DNA of 64,000 nucleotides from Candolleomyces eurysporus (lineage: Eukaryota > Basidiomycota > Agaricomycetes > Agaricales > Psathyrellaceae), in NCBI GenBank assembly GCA_027579435.1, contig JANBPK010000781.1:1-64000 (forward strand). The letters run 5' to 3'. The notes under the pieces were generated by a model. It was not told the origin of the DNA. It made no database searches and was given only the letters and a program-made list of their open reading frames with translations. The translations under genes were made by a program, and so were the position numbers. This document shows positions 49,820 to 60,570 of this stretch, in pieces; the stretch's first letter is position 1, and every line of letters starts with the position of its first letter.

Positions 49820-52029
49820 ACTTACCAGCCCACCTATACCCAGCAATAATATGACTTGTTGCTTGTGTCCAGTGAAGGCATGGTCTGTGTGGGAGAGAAC
49901 TAGGAAAGAAAGAAAAAGGCGGTTTCAAACGCAAAAAAANGGGTGAGACTGAAAGGAAAGAAGGGGTGGAGAGATCAGAATTCGTCGCAGCGAAAAATTG
50001 CAAAGCCCGCATGAGATGACATCATTCAGCATGACTAAGGCACCAGCAAAACCGGTCAGAAGAATACCTCAAGATAAGATAGCGTAAAGCACCTAGATTA
50101 TCGTAAGGCTGTGCTATGGGAATGGACCGGACCGAACAAGAGAAAAGCCAGTGAAGTCGGCAGTAAGTGGCGCAGCCATTGGGATGGAGGAGATCCATAT
50201 ATAGCAATAGTTGCCGAGAGAGCACAGCCAAACACGGAGGTAGCACCAAATGGGGTGGGGTAGATTCTTGGTGTCAGGGTTCGTGCAGACGAAAAGAACG
50301 AGCTTTCCTTACGTAAAGACTTGTAACATCGCAAAACCCCCTCTGGAACGGAAAGTGCACAAAGCAGCTCCCACTATAATCCAAATTAGGAATGCCTCGA
50401 GTTCCAAAAGTGCAGGTGCAGCGGCCATAGCTGCTACTGCAATTCCGTGTTGCGCGCTATACTGTCTTCTTTCTGTAGTATGTTGTTACTTCTCAAAAAT
50501 TACTGCATTTCTTGCACATGCAGATTTTGTGATGCAGATTGGGTGCGCTTCTGCAGGAATTGTGTATCCCATCCAGATTATTCCCAAAACCACCCATAAG
50601 TCTCACCGTACAAAGGCCATATAACACTGATCATAATTGCAAAGTAAGTAGGGCTCAGAATAATCAACCACAGGCAAAATGCATCAAGCATCCCAAAACT
50701 GCCGATTGAAATGCACAGCAGTGCTGGCTGTTGGGAGAGGTTTGGGATAGCATGTCTTGTGTGTTTGAAAAGCTCTGTTCAATTTATAGACTAGTCTACA
50801 GTGCTGGAAAGACGTTGTGGAGAGGGTAGATGTTGGGTAGACAGAGAGAAATAAAGTGCACAGCCACAAACGGAGGCCAGACCGGCAAAATATGCGCTCG
50901 ATCAAAAACATATCCTCTTCTAGAGGCTCTGTACTTGATGCTAGGGACCCGATTTTGTGTGAAAGATATTAAGAAAATATGTTGTTTTCGAAATATTGAG
51001 GCCCGGGATGAGGTTGTAACACTAGATGTGCTCAATTCATAAAAGTCAGACGAAATCGAGGAAGTCAGACAGTGCCTTGATGATATTGTACCGAAATGAG
51101 AGATCTGTGTTGAATCCTCCCTTCCCCCTTCCAGTATTCCAAAGAATCACTGAGCTCAATATCGAAAAACTGTATTAAAGGCATGGATCTCTGTATTTCC
51201 TCACTATCTGAGGTCCTCAGCAGCTCTTCGGATCAGCAAAATGACGGCTAGTTACATCTGCTCTCCCCTCCATGTAAGCCACATTCTGCTAGAAATACAT
51301 GCAGAGAGAAGTAAGTTGCGAGCACCTACCACAGTGCTGTGTATTTGGCTTGTAGGTATAGCTGTAATCAAGTATTCCGATGCAGAGGAAGGTGGATGAC
51401 TTGATTTTATACTATGTTTTCTGTAACTTCACATCTGTGGGCTATAAGCGTCATTTCGTTACTTTAAACTTGATTTGATCTCTCCAAAATATCCCAATTG
51501 TCATAATTGTAGGTTGTTTTACCCTTCTCTGTTAGATCTCGGTTTGAGATGGCACATGCTCGAAACTGCAGAAACTGGGAAGAACCCCCAGTCAACGCTT
51601 TATTTTCTTCTTGTCACTGCCCCAGACTGTAGGCTCAACTGAGCTCGAAATTGGATTCTACTATTCTATTACATCCCTCGTGCACCCGAGCAAAGGCACA
51701 AGTTGCTTGCTGAAGCTGTAAAAATGGCAGTGGCATTTTCTGTCCGGCACAAAAATGCATGCGGCGGCACGGGCGAAAGTGCACCAAATTCTACCCTTCA
51801 CACGTACTGAGGCTTATATGCGCCTGTCCTCAGTTTTCACACATACTGCACCACTGGGGCCCAAACCGTGCAACTGGACTGATCTGCACGAGCGGCGGCT
51901 TGTGCAGTTTGAAAGTGCACGGTGCTAATTATAGCGTGAATCGGGTCCTTGAATCTGCACAACAGGGACCCTCTCGAATGGGGTTCCCCGATGTCATTTA
52001 AACCCCCTCTGAGACCCTGCCATCAGTGC
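49820..52029. other. Unassigned, no gene supported
   Basis: About 2.2 kb of sequence with only short frames (the longest is 124 codons at 50250-50624, with no known motif). Sequence from about 51740 has weak coding character leading into the transposase fragment at 52030 and may belong to that element. Confidence 0.4.
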
Positions 52030-52825
52030 CATCAGCTCCTGCCTGAGGTGGATCATGTCTTCTTCTCCCTCTGTCAAGAATAAGCCGCCCACCAATCAAC
52101 CAAATCAGTATCATTGCCTCTGCACTAGTGACCCATGCTGATGCTCTTCGTCCGGCTGTTGAGTCAGATGGGTCCAGTGCCACAGCTGCATCCTCAAAGA
52201 GAAGAGGGAAGCTTCCTGCAATTGCACGCGTCAAAGGGATGTTGAAGGATGCAAGAATTACAGAATGGGGCAAGGTCAAGCGTGTCGACTCGGAGGAAGG
52301 AGACGCTATGTGTTCCACTTCAATGGGTCGGCGCGGTGATGATCATCGTGATTCAACATTTGTTTGAGTGAGTTCTCAGTTACCTGCTTTGTATTTCTTT
52401 CTCTTCTGAATACCAATTCCCCTAGTATGAAATGTATGTCGACAAATATGCCAGTCAGAGGAACCGAAGATCAATGTACGAGGTCAAGACTTTTTACGGG
52501 CAGATCGAGCATATCTGGACTGTCACCTTCCCTGACCCACAAGTACGGCAACAGCTTACCCTCTTTCAAGACACTGTCATTCTTGCCGCCATCCGACCCT
52601 GCATTCTCGATACCCAAGCCCAACCAGCGGGCCTTGATATCCATTTCTATTCTTCAATGGGCGCCCTGGATGTCGTTGATATTACCACAATTCAGTGTTT
52701 GGTTGGGCAAGTTCCTCTCAGGAACAATAGATGGGCCATTGTTGACTGTCCACAGTGGGCTACTTGCCTGGGCAATAGGATTGGAGGACAATGAGAATGG
52801 CGACACAGCATGTATTACTGACTAG
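52030..52825 (+). pseudogene. C-terminal fragment of a second Plavaka-type transposase
   Basis: Frames at 52128-52367 and 52432-52794 encode ARITEWGKVKRVDSEEGDAM and then YVDKYASQRNRRS, YEVKTFYGQIEHIWTV, ALDVVDITTIQCLVGQV and RWAIVDC. The last blocks match the end of the copy at 36670-40082 (TFYGQLKYVF, DVVDITMIQCLVA). The two frames are separated by an intron-like gap (GTGAGT at about 52367). The large catalytic part is missing, so this is a 5'-deleted relic. Confidence 0.75.
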
Positions 52826-53012
52826 ACTAATAGTAATTACTATGGTCTTCAAATGATATGAACTCTCAAATTCCCTCCAGCCATCCTTGGTTTTTGTCGG
52901 CTGACCTTCAACCAGGAATAGGTTGCCTGTGGTTGCCGAGGGTACTTAAGGGGGCCAGTTGGGGGCCAAGAACGAAATCCATCATGCCACCAGCTTCTTT
53001 CCGTCCATCAGC
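52826..53012. other. Spacer between transposase relic and tandem repeat
   Basis: Short non-coding spacer; a CACCAGCTTCTTTCCG segment leads into the first repeat unit. Confidence 0.3.
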
Positions 53013-53322
53013 TGTTTCCGCTATCAACGTCCGCCTTTCCTATCTCCGCTCCATTTCCATTCTTCCACTCTCTCCATTTCCTTTGCTCCCCTTTCTTCCT
53101 GCCCTTGCCTTCATGCCTTCCCTCATGCCGTTGTCCATACTTCGCTTATGCTGCGTCTGCCGATAGTTGTTTCCGCTATCAACGTCTGCCTTTCCTATCT
53201 CCGCTCCATTTCCATTCTTCCACTCTCCATTTCCTTCACTCCCCTTTCTTCTGGGCCTTTGGTTTCATCCCTTCCCTCATGCTGTTGTCCATACTTCGCT
53301 TGTGCCGTATCTGCCGATACCC
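53013..53322. repeat. 155-bp tandem duplication
   Basis: Unit 1 (53013-53167) and unit 2 (53168-53322) share TGTTTCCGCTATCAACGTC, CTCCGCTCCATTTCCATTC and GTTGTCCATACTTCGCTT in order. Small differences include a two-codon-sized deletion in the CTCTC run. It is pyrimidine-rich on the + strand with no supported gene. Confidence 0.9.
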
Positions 53323-53710
53323 CCNTCTTTTACCAACCTTTCACTGTCCGCCCCTCATAAGCACCAACACCGTCTCAAGGAGTATAATAACCTCCGTTGA
53401 TGTGCAGGTAGCGAACTAGGGCGCTCTAACAACCAAACTATAGAACTAAAACACACACACAACCACAACAACACAACACACCAAATACCTTTGTGAAGAT
53501 AGAGGCGGGCAAGGGGTATAGGTAAAAGCTCTAAGTCTAGTTGACAGAGGCTTCTAGGACTCTTCTTGTACAATTGCAAGTTCAAGGGGGAGCTAAGGCT
53601 CAACCAGCAACGATAGAAATGCTTCACAAAGTGACTTTGCTAACGCACGGTAGGGTTCGAGATACGACGGATAACTTTGCAAACAGAGGACACGGCCTCA
53701 AGCAACTTTA

Positions 53711-53899
53711 CAGCAATTCGCGGAACATAGGGCGCAAGCCCAAATTTCGCCAAATTCGGCTCAAACTGATGTGCACGCAGCCAGCTGGCCCTGCGCTGCA
53801 ATGTTTGTCTCATATCTCCTGCAGTTCGTATCGTACAGACATGAAATTACTACCATTGTAATCGCGTTGATGAGAGGAACAAGAATATATATAAAATTT
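53711..53899 (+). repeat. Left terminal inverted repeat
   Basis: About 189 nt, matching the complement of 58706-58894 with around ten differences. Most are CG in one arm against TG or CA in the other (for example GCGCGCG against GTGCACG, and TTCGTATCG against TTTGTATTG). Confidence 0.88.
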
Positions 53900-53996
53900 G
53901 TTGTAAATGTTGATTCTAGTCTGGTCACCACTCAATAGTCATTGTGCAACGTCACATTTGGCTTACGCAGCTTCTTTCTCTCGTACTCCTTTCATC

Positions 53997-56045
53997 ATGA
54001 AGCCCAAAAAATCTCAAAAGGATGCTGGGGGCACCACAAAACCTCCACCTCGTTGTTCTAGCCACAAACAGAAAACCAAAGAGCAAGCAGCGCCAGCCGC
54101 ACTGTTGAAGATCAAGATTCCGGGCGGGGGGGGTTACCAAACCAGCAGCTGCCGATGCTGTCAATGCCGCCACGGATACCGTTATCACTCCTGATGGAAA
54201 AGGCTCAGGTACTGGTTCAACCCTGCAGTCTCACACAGATGGGATAGATGGGCAAAGGATTGTAAAGGCTGCGGAGCAAGGTGCGTCATGTGTCCTGGAC
54301 CAGTTTGGGCATCTGAATTCATTTTCGCTCCAGAAAAGCCTTAGACTTGCTCTCAAAATGGCCTTATGATGACCCGTTCTACTATGACCCCGACTATGAC
54401 CCGATGCAGCAGCCACCACAGAGCCCTGGAGGGACCTCCGAAGCTACCCAAGATGACAGCATCATTCCACCTTCTGGTGATGATTCCGAGATTGAAGTTG
54501 TTGCTCACCAAAAGCGGAAAGATCGCTCCAATTCATTGGTCCAGGATCCGGATGGTGGTGCTGCCCTCTCAAGTGACAAGGACCTGCCCAAGAAGGTTGT
54601 GCCCTCTAAATCACAGCATCAAGCAACTAAACGTCCTCGCAAATCCACTCTGGATACATCCGTTAACCGCCAAACAAATGAACAGGAACCCGACTCACGT
54701 ATGTCACACTCTGATTCGGATCGGATACTTGACAAGTGAGCTTAGTTTGACTCTAGCAAACCTAATCTTTCTTGTGCCTCAGTACATCTCAGAGACATCA
54801 CGTCGGCTGACTCTGGCTGCTAACACCACTTTTGGTGAGGCACAAGAAGAGATGTACAACCTGATAGGGTGCCAGGATGTGAAAGTGAAGCCTGACCTTT
54901 CATACAAGCTTGCCACTGCCACAGTCAAGGCCAAGTCAATCGCTCTCAATTCCGACGAGGACTGGGTTGGACTGTTGGAGGACATCAATCAGGGCGGCAA
55001 TAAACAGAAGAAATCCCCCCTTCCAATTTCAATCTTTGTTGAAGAGAAGGTAGGCAACTTCTTGTATTTCTCTTCAGCAATACTGAAATCAGAGTTATTT
55101 AGTATCTTGCATCACTCCGTGTCTATCGAGGAGCGGCATCAAAGACAGCAAGTGCAGGCTCTTCCAAAGCAAAGAAAGGCAAAGTTCCATTGATGGATTT
55201 GGATGGAGGTGATGAAGACGATGGAGGTAGTGGTGATCCTTCTATCCACGAGAAAGAGTCGAAAGCCCTCGAACAGCTTGATGCAGTTTTGAATGGGTGT
55301 CAGAAGTGTGGACCAGGTGTCTCATGCAAAATTGCGGTTGATGGCTCACATGTTATGTTGACCTTTCAACAGCGTCAGGCATGGTCAATTGCGTTGGTAT
55401 GTGATATTAGCTATTTACACTTGTTATAACTACTAAGCCCTTGAATATCAGGCACATGGAACATCGGGTGTTACATTACAAACACCACCAAGGTCAAATC
55501 AGTTCCGAATGTTTTTCAAAGACCTTGTCAAGGAAGAACCAGTTACGGCGAGCTCAGCACAAGCGTCAGCTCCACAAGGACTTGGAGGAGGGATTGACAC
55601 TACAGCTATGACCACAGTGGCAGGAACCATGGCTGGTATGATGATGGGGATGTCTAACATCTTTGGTGGTGGGCCATGGATGATGCCACCTCCTGGTCAC
55701 CCTCCACAAGCTGCACCAGCCTTTCCACCTACTCCAACTCCTTTCAAGGCCCTCAAATATGATCACCTTCTTTCAAGTCCCCCAACCGAACCTGATTCTG
55801 CTGCATACCCCCTTATCTCCGATTTCTTTCAACAACTCGACCAAATGGATGCAACAGGCAGCCGGAACCTGTCTCAATACTTGAAGACGTTCCTGGAAGA
55901 AGACTTCTTCTATATCAATGAACTGGCTGACTACTCGGAGGATAAGTTGGTTGACGTTTTCAAAATGTCGCGTGGCAATGCTCGCTTTTTCTGCCAAGCT
56001 CTTGCAAAAGAAATGAAGAAAGTACGCCGGGAGTTTCGTAAGTAG
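53997..56045 (+). CDS. Transposon-borne protein with SAM-like C-terminal domain
   Basis: Exons 53997-54280, 54345-54698, 54757-55049, 55103-55396 and 55452-56045 total one base more than a whole frame. The surplus lies in a G8 run (54126-54133) where the frame jumps; without it the product is about 605 aa. The N-terminus is Lys-rich (MKPKKSQKD, SSHKQKTKEQ) and acidic/Pro-rich (PYDDPFYYDPDYDP). A middle block has QYISETSRRLTLAANTTFGE, a GCQKCGPGVSC motif, a Met/Gly/Pro-rich linker (GTMAGMMMGMSNIFGGG) and a C-terminal helical domain (YPLISDFFQQLDQMD, FLEEDFFYINELADYSEDKL) resembling a SAM domain. It probably oligomerises or assists transposition; function unproven. Splice choices for exons 2 and 3 are inferred from frame continuity. 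Confidence 0.65.
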
Positions 56046-56074
56046 AATTACCAACATGTACTCTAGCAGTAGTT

Positions 56075-58580
56075 CTACATATACCCTGAATGGTGAAACC
56101 AACCCTTACAATCCGACACACTGACTTGATCCAATGCTTCATAAAGGAAAAGGTAAGGATCAGCAGGCTTGCCTGTTTCAGCAATCATTCGAAAGGCTGC
56201 TCCATGGCGGCGGATGTAATGCTTGATGAATGAAAAGAACTCCTCAATTGGATTGAGGTCTGGGGAGTAGGGTGGTAGATAGACAAGCCGAATACCCCTT
56301 CCAGATGCAATGTAAGTACAACATCCTAAATGTTCAGATAAATGAGCATATAGCACACCTTTCCTCACACATCTCCTCTACACCAGGAACATGGTGAATG
56401 CGACAATTATCCACAACCAGAACACTCTTTGGGGCAGGGTAAGGGTTCATCTCTTGCAGAAGACCTTCAAGCCATTCCAAGAAATGCTCGCCATTGTATG
56501 AGCCCTCTTTTATATGGCTATAAATAATGCCGTTGATGGTTATGGCTGGAAGGAGTGAATAGCTATGTGAAAGTTTTAAAAATACCTTCAAGCACTTGAA
56601 TAAAACACACACCGTGTTCCTTGTACAAAGCAGCAGCGTTTACATGCGCGGAGCTTCCTGGAGCACCATCCGTTCGTGCAGTATGTTGTCAGAACATTGA
56701 CCGCAGACTCGTCTGCACAAACAATATATTCAGGCGGGTATTGGCCTATTTCAAGTGCATATTCATGTTGTGCTTGCTCAGAGCGCTCTGAGGCCACACG
56801 CTGATACGACCGCGTTGGTTTTAGCGAATATAAGTTCAATTTTCGCGATAATAAACTATAAAGATGATGCGGTCTGAGTCTCTAAGTACAAGAATAACTA
56901 TGCTATCGATAAGGTTCACGCGGCTTGAGAGGGAAAAGAGTTAGTACTACGACTCTAGGGACACGAGAGTTGAAGCTACTCAAGGCTGTCAACTTGAAGC
57001 CGCCCCAGTTGTATTATACCCTGACCAGGAGAAGCCACTTTAGTTGACGCCGTGCTAAAAGTCAGGCGGCTCGACTGAAGCGGCTTGAGAAAAGTCATAT
57101 ACCTTTGCAACGCAACTGTCAGGACTCTCAGGCGGCACTACCAGAGAAGTTCAGAAATCAGGCGGCTTCATATTCATCGAGTACAAGTGCTGGAGCGGCA
57201 CGAAGGGTCTTTCGAAACGACGAAGTCCATGGCTGGTGGCGCGGCTGGGTGGCTGTGATAAACTCCGACGCGGCGCAAGGAACTGAAGCGGCTCGAGTCC
57301 TGAGTCAAGGGAATGACCAGACCGACCGTTGGCATCGGGTGAAAAGGTGCAGGTGATGCCGGGTGAGGCAACCGTACCTGTCCAAGCGGCTTGAGACTAG
57401 CAACGAGAGTAGGGGACGCGGAGCAAGGATGCCCGTCCACTCTCGATCATCAGTCGGCATCTCACGCGGCTTCACCAGAAAGGAAATGGTGATCTAAATT
57501 TGGCGTTCAGAGGCGCGCCTGACTCGCACGGCTACAATCTTGGCGTGGCCTCTACCAATACCCGGTTCTATTTTCTCTTTATCTTTTGCTTGGACTCTTA
57601 TTATTGGCTATGACTTGTCTATCACATGTGTCTTTCTATCTATTTTTACGCGGCTCGAAGTAGTATATATACACGCTAACTACTGACTCGAGCGGCATCA
57701 TCGTATCATTGTTGTTTTATCTTTACTTGCGTTTTATCGACGAATCTATCAAGCTTTTCTGCTTATATTTCACACGGTGTGAACTATCAGTTTTAATCTT
57801 GGAACTTAGGAACTTAAGCAGTCATAAGGCTTGACTACTTGGGAATAGGAATCACACTAGTTGTGCGTTAGGGTACTTCTAGTTCAGTGGAGTGTATCAA
57901 AGAGAGAACCAGAGAACTTAGTATTCTTAATTCACTCTATAACCCCCACAAACTCGCACTTTGACTTTCGTGCGGCCTGACTCGCACACCGCGTGACTAC
58001 ATACAGCTTGTATACAGGTTGTGGTTGGTGTTTTGTGTGTGTGTTTCTGAGCTCGGCAGCACCGATCTCATCAACGCAAAAGCTGAAAGGAGTTCTGTAA
58101 GGGCCTTGAGCGCATGGGGCAACTGAAAATATGACACACCTTCTTTGAGCTCAGTCCAAGCCTATGCAGCGTACGAGAAAGTGTTGCAATAGAGACCTTG
58201 AGCCCATGAGTCTCCTCTAACTGGTGCTGAATTTCATCCAGGTAGAGGTCTGGGCTGTGGTCCAGCAACGCAAGGACATACTGCCAGCAAAGCAATGAGA
58301 TGTAAGAATTGGTTCAGAACTTCAACAGGCTCAAGTATCACTCACCTCGCAATGCTCTGGCTTNCAAAAGACAAGTTCTTTCACCTTTCCAGCCCAAGCA
58401 CACTTTGCCAGTGTCATCCCAAACTTTGACAACACGTTGGACAACACGCAGTGGCATGTCGAGATCAATAGCAATCTCTGTGGTTGTCTTGTGGAGTACC
58501 TGGTGTTGATAGATGACCCGGCGCTTCAGATCGTTGGAATATCGTTGCCTTTGGGGAATAAATGGTTTTTTTTGAGGCAT
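56075..58580 (-). pseudogene. DD34E Tc1-type transposase, disrupted by an LTR
   Basis: The ATG is at 58580 (MPQKKPFIPQ). Exon 1 (to 58346, ignoring the N at 58364) holds an HTH (TTTEIAIDLDMPLRVVQRVVKVW). Exon 2 (58280-58140) holds a second helical DNA-binding part (YVLALLDHSPDLYLDEIQ). Exon 3 begins at 58082 and is cut by LTR1 copy B; it continues at about 56797 as RVASERSEQAQHEYALEI. Catalytic residues: D in CADESA, D in VLVVDNCRIHH, E in YSPDLNPIEEFF, with 34 residues between the last two after removing an intron at about 56298-56362. The family catalyses cut-and-paste transposition at TA. The inserted LTR should abolish this copy. Confidence 0.85.
56802..58073 (+). mobile_element. Solo-LTR-like repeat, family LTR1, copy B
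   Basis: The repeat is 1,272 nt, TGATACGACCGCG to GATCTCATCA. It is flanked by ACGC on both sides (56798-56801, 58074-58077), a 4-bp target duplication. It lies within an exon of the minus-strand transposase. It retains more CpG sites than copy A. It has no ORF of note. Confidence 0.85.
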
Positions 58581-58705
58581 AACAGCAAGGATTGAAAGCG
58601 ATGGTGGATTGGTGGTGAGAGAAGAAGAGAAGGAGCCTGAACGATGGTCCTCTCTGTTTTCCACGGTGTGAATCCATTTGGGGAGGTAGGTTGGAGCTAT
58701 GTTAT

Positions 58706-58894
58706 GCAAAATTTATATATTCTTGTTCCTCTCATCAACGCAATTACAATGGTATTAATTTCATGTCTGTACAATACAAACTGCAGGAGATATGAGACAA
58801 ACATTGCGCCGCAGGGCCAGCTGGCTGCGCGCGCATCAGTTTGAGCCGAATTTGGCGAAATTTGGGCTCGCGCCCTATGTTCCGCGAATTGCTG
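58706..58894 (-). repeat. Right terminal inverted repeat
   Basis: Inverted partner of 53711-53899, ending CCGCGAATTGCTG beside the TA duplication. Confidence 0.88.
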
Positions 58895-59005
58895 TAACAC
58901 AAGAACAATTCGATAAATGCAAGCGACACGACTCTGATTGACTTCGCAAACTTAAACACTCTTTTCTCGATAACAGATCGCTCTCGTAGATTCCTGGGAA
59001 CACGG

Positions 59006-60355
59006 TGATGTGCAGGTAGCAAACTAGGGCGCTCTAACAACCAAACTATAGAACTATATCACACACACACAACCACAACAACACAACACACCAAATGCCT
59101 TCGTGAAGATAGAGGCGGGCAAGGGGTATAGGTAAAAGCTCTAAGTCTGGTCGACAGAGGCTTCTAGAACTCTTCTTGTACAATCGCAAGTTCGAGGGGG
59201 AGCTAAGGCTCAACCAGCAACGATAGAAATGCTTCACGAAGTGACTTCGCTAACACACGGTAGGGTTCGAGATATGACGGATAACTTTGCGAACAGAGGA
59301 CACGGCCTCAAGCAACTTTAATGCAAGAACGATTTGATAAATGCAAGCGACACGGCTCTGATTGACTTTGCAAACTTAAACGCTCTTCTCTCAATAACAG
59401 ACGGCTCTCATAGATTCCTGGGAACACGGTCCCAACGCGAAATACAAATGTTAGCTACCCGCTAATGCTATAATAGATAAAACAGAGACATAGATATAGG
59501 CAATTATTGTTTGGCAATCAGGCAGAGAAACAAATAGATGACAGAGACAGAGAGAGATAAGAAACACAATCACATGAGGGTATCGAAGGCCAAGAGTTGA
59601 GTCTCGAACTTTAGAACACAGCCCAGGCGCTTCGCGAACCTGTTCTGGACGCGGCTGTTGTCGAGTCTGCATGGATATTCACCAAGGATTGCTTCCAGAG
59701 AGCGCGCCCTTCCGTTTGCGCACCTAATCCGACGAATTGATCCGAATTTTGGGTGCTTGGCTCCACCAAGCCACACTGCTTCACTACTCTGCTGACTCCT
59801 TCTATCTCTTGGCTATGGACAGGCTGACTGAGCTTCGGGTAGATGACCACATAAGCTTTAGTCTTGCTTTCCGGTTTTCTGTACAGGTTCACGAACTTCG
59901 GACGATCCTCCGAAGCTCATCAACTAACGCCGATACCTTCCAAAGATGGTAAGGTCAGCGCTTATTGACCTGACAGATCAATGATCATGTTCTCAAAGCC
60001 ATCGGCTACTTCACGAAGACCTCCACTTAGCAATGTCAGGGCGAATTCCCTTGTAGTACGCATAACTCCCACTGATATCGTCCCTCGCCAGGTCAGGCAT
60101 ATCAGGTAGCTTTGATTCTAGTTGTAGCTGTTTCAGATGCGTTCACAAGGCCTTCACAAACTTAAAGTACCGTTGTAGAACCGTCTTACTTGTCTTTCTT
60201 GTCTCTGCTAGGTAGTCTGCTTAGTTGGCAGCCAGGGAAAGCTCCAACTCTATAGTTCCCAACTTCACAAAGATCTTCTTTACACATAAGTCAGTTCACG
60301 AACATTAAGAACAAGTTTGCAAATTTTATAGGGTGTTCGTGCATTCGGCGCATCA
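59006..60355. mobile_element. Solo-LTR-like repeat, family LTR2, copy 3
   Basis: The repeat is 1,350 nt, from TGATGTGCAGG to GGCGCATCA, colinear with copy 1 (1,353 nt). Its left edge abuts copy 2 internally at GGGAACACGG. In intact copies the next bases there are TCCCAAC, but these do not resume after 60355 (CCATGCC). The right flank of copy 2 is therefore lost. Confidence 0.78.
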
Positions 60356-60570
60356 CCATGCCTTGTGCCTACATCGTCATTAAGGCAATGGCGTACCATG
60401 CTGCTGTACGGACCTATTACACAGGCCACTCATCCAGATGTCACTGGTGAGACAATGATAATTCACTACTTTCATATCGATTAACCCCTCACGCAGACAA
60501 AGCAATCACTAGAAAAGCTATCGAAATAGTCATCACTGAGTTCAGCGTCGTGCTAATTGAAATTTGGTCC

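Larger units (their letters stand above)
53711..58894. mobile_element. Two-gene Tc1/mariner-group transposon with long TIRs
   Basis: The 5,184-bp element (about 3.9 kb without its inserted LTR) starts CAGCAATTCGCGG and ends with the complement. TA flanks both ends (53709-53710, 58895-58896) and occurs once in the empty site of LTR2 copy 1. Terminal inverted repeats are about 190 bp. Inside are two convergent genes whose stops are 29 bp apart: a + strand gene with a SAM-like C-terminus and a minus-strand DD34E transposase. TA duplication and DD34E are features of the IS630-Tc1-mariner group. A second gene is unusual for classical members. Confidence 0.88.
53398..59005. mobile_element. LTR2 copy 2, split by a nested transposon
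   Basis: Bases 53398-53710 match the first 313 nt of LTR2 copy 1. The match resumes at about 58897 (CACAAGAAC...) and runs to 59005, where copy 3 begins abruptly. The intervening 5.2 kb is the TA-flanked element. Copy 1 shows the uninterrupted site (AGCAACTTTAACGCAAGAAC). Confidence 0.8.

Noticed and set aside
53648..53662. GGTTCGAGATACG, resembling a tRNA B-box
   Set aside because: Lies in LTR2, is repeated in other LTR2 copies with changes, and no cloverleaf or A-box is visible.
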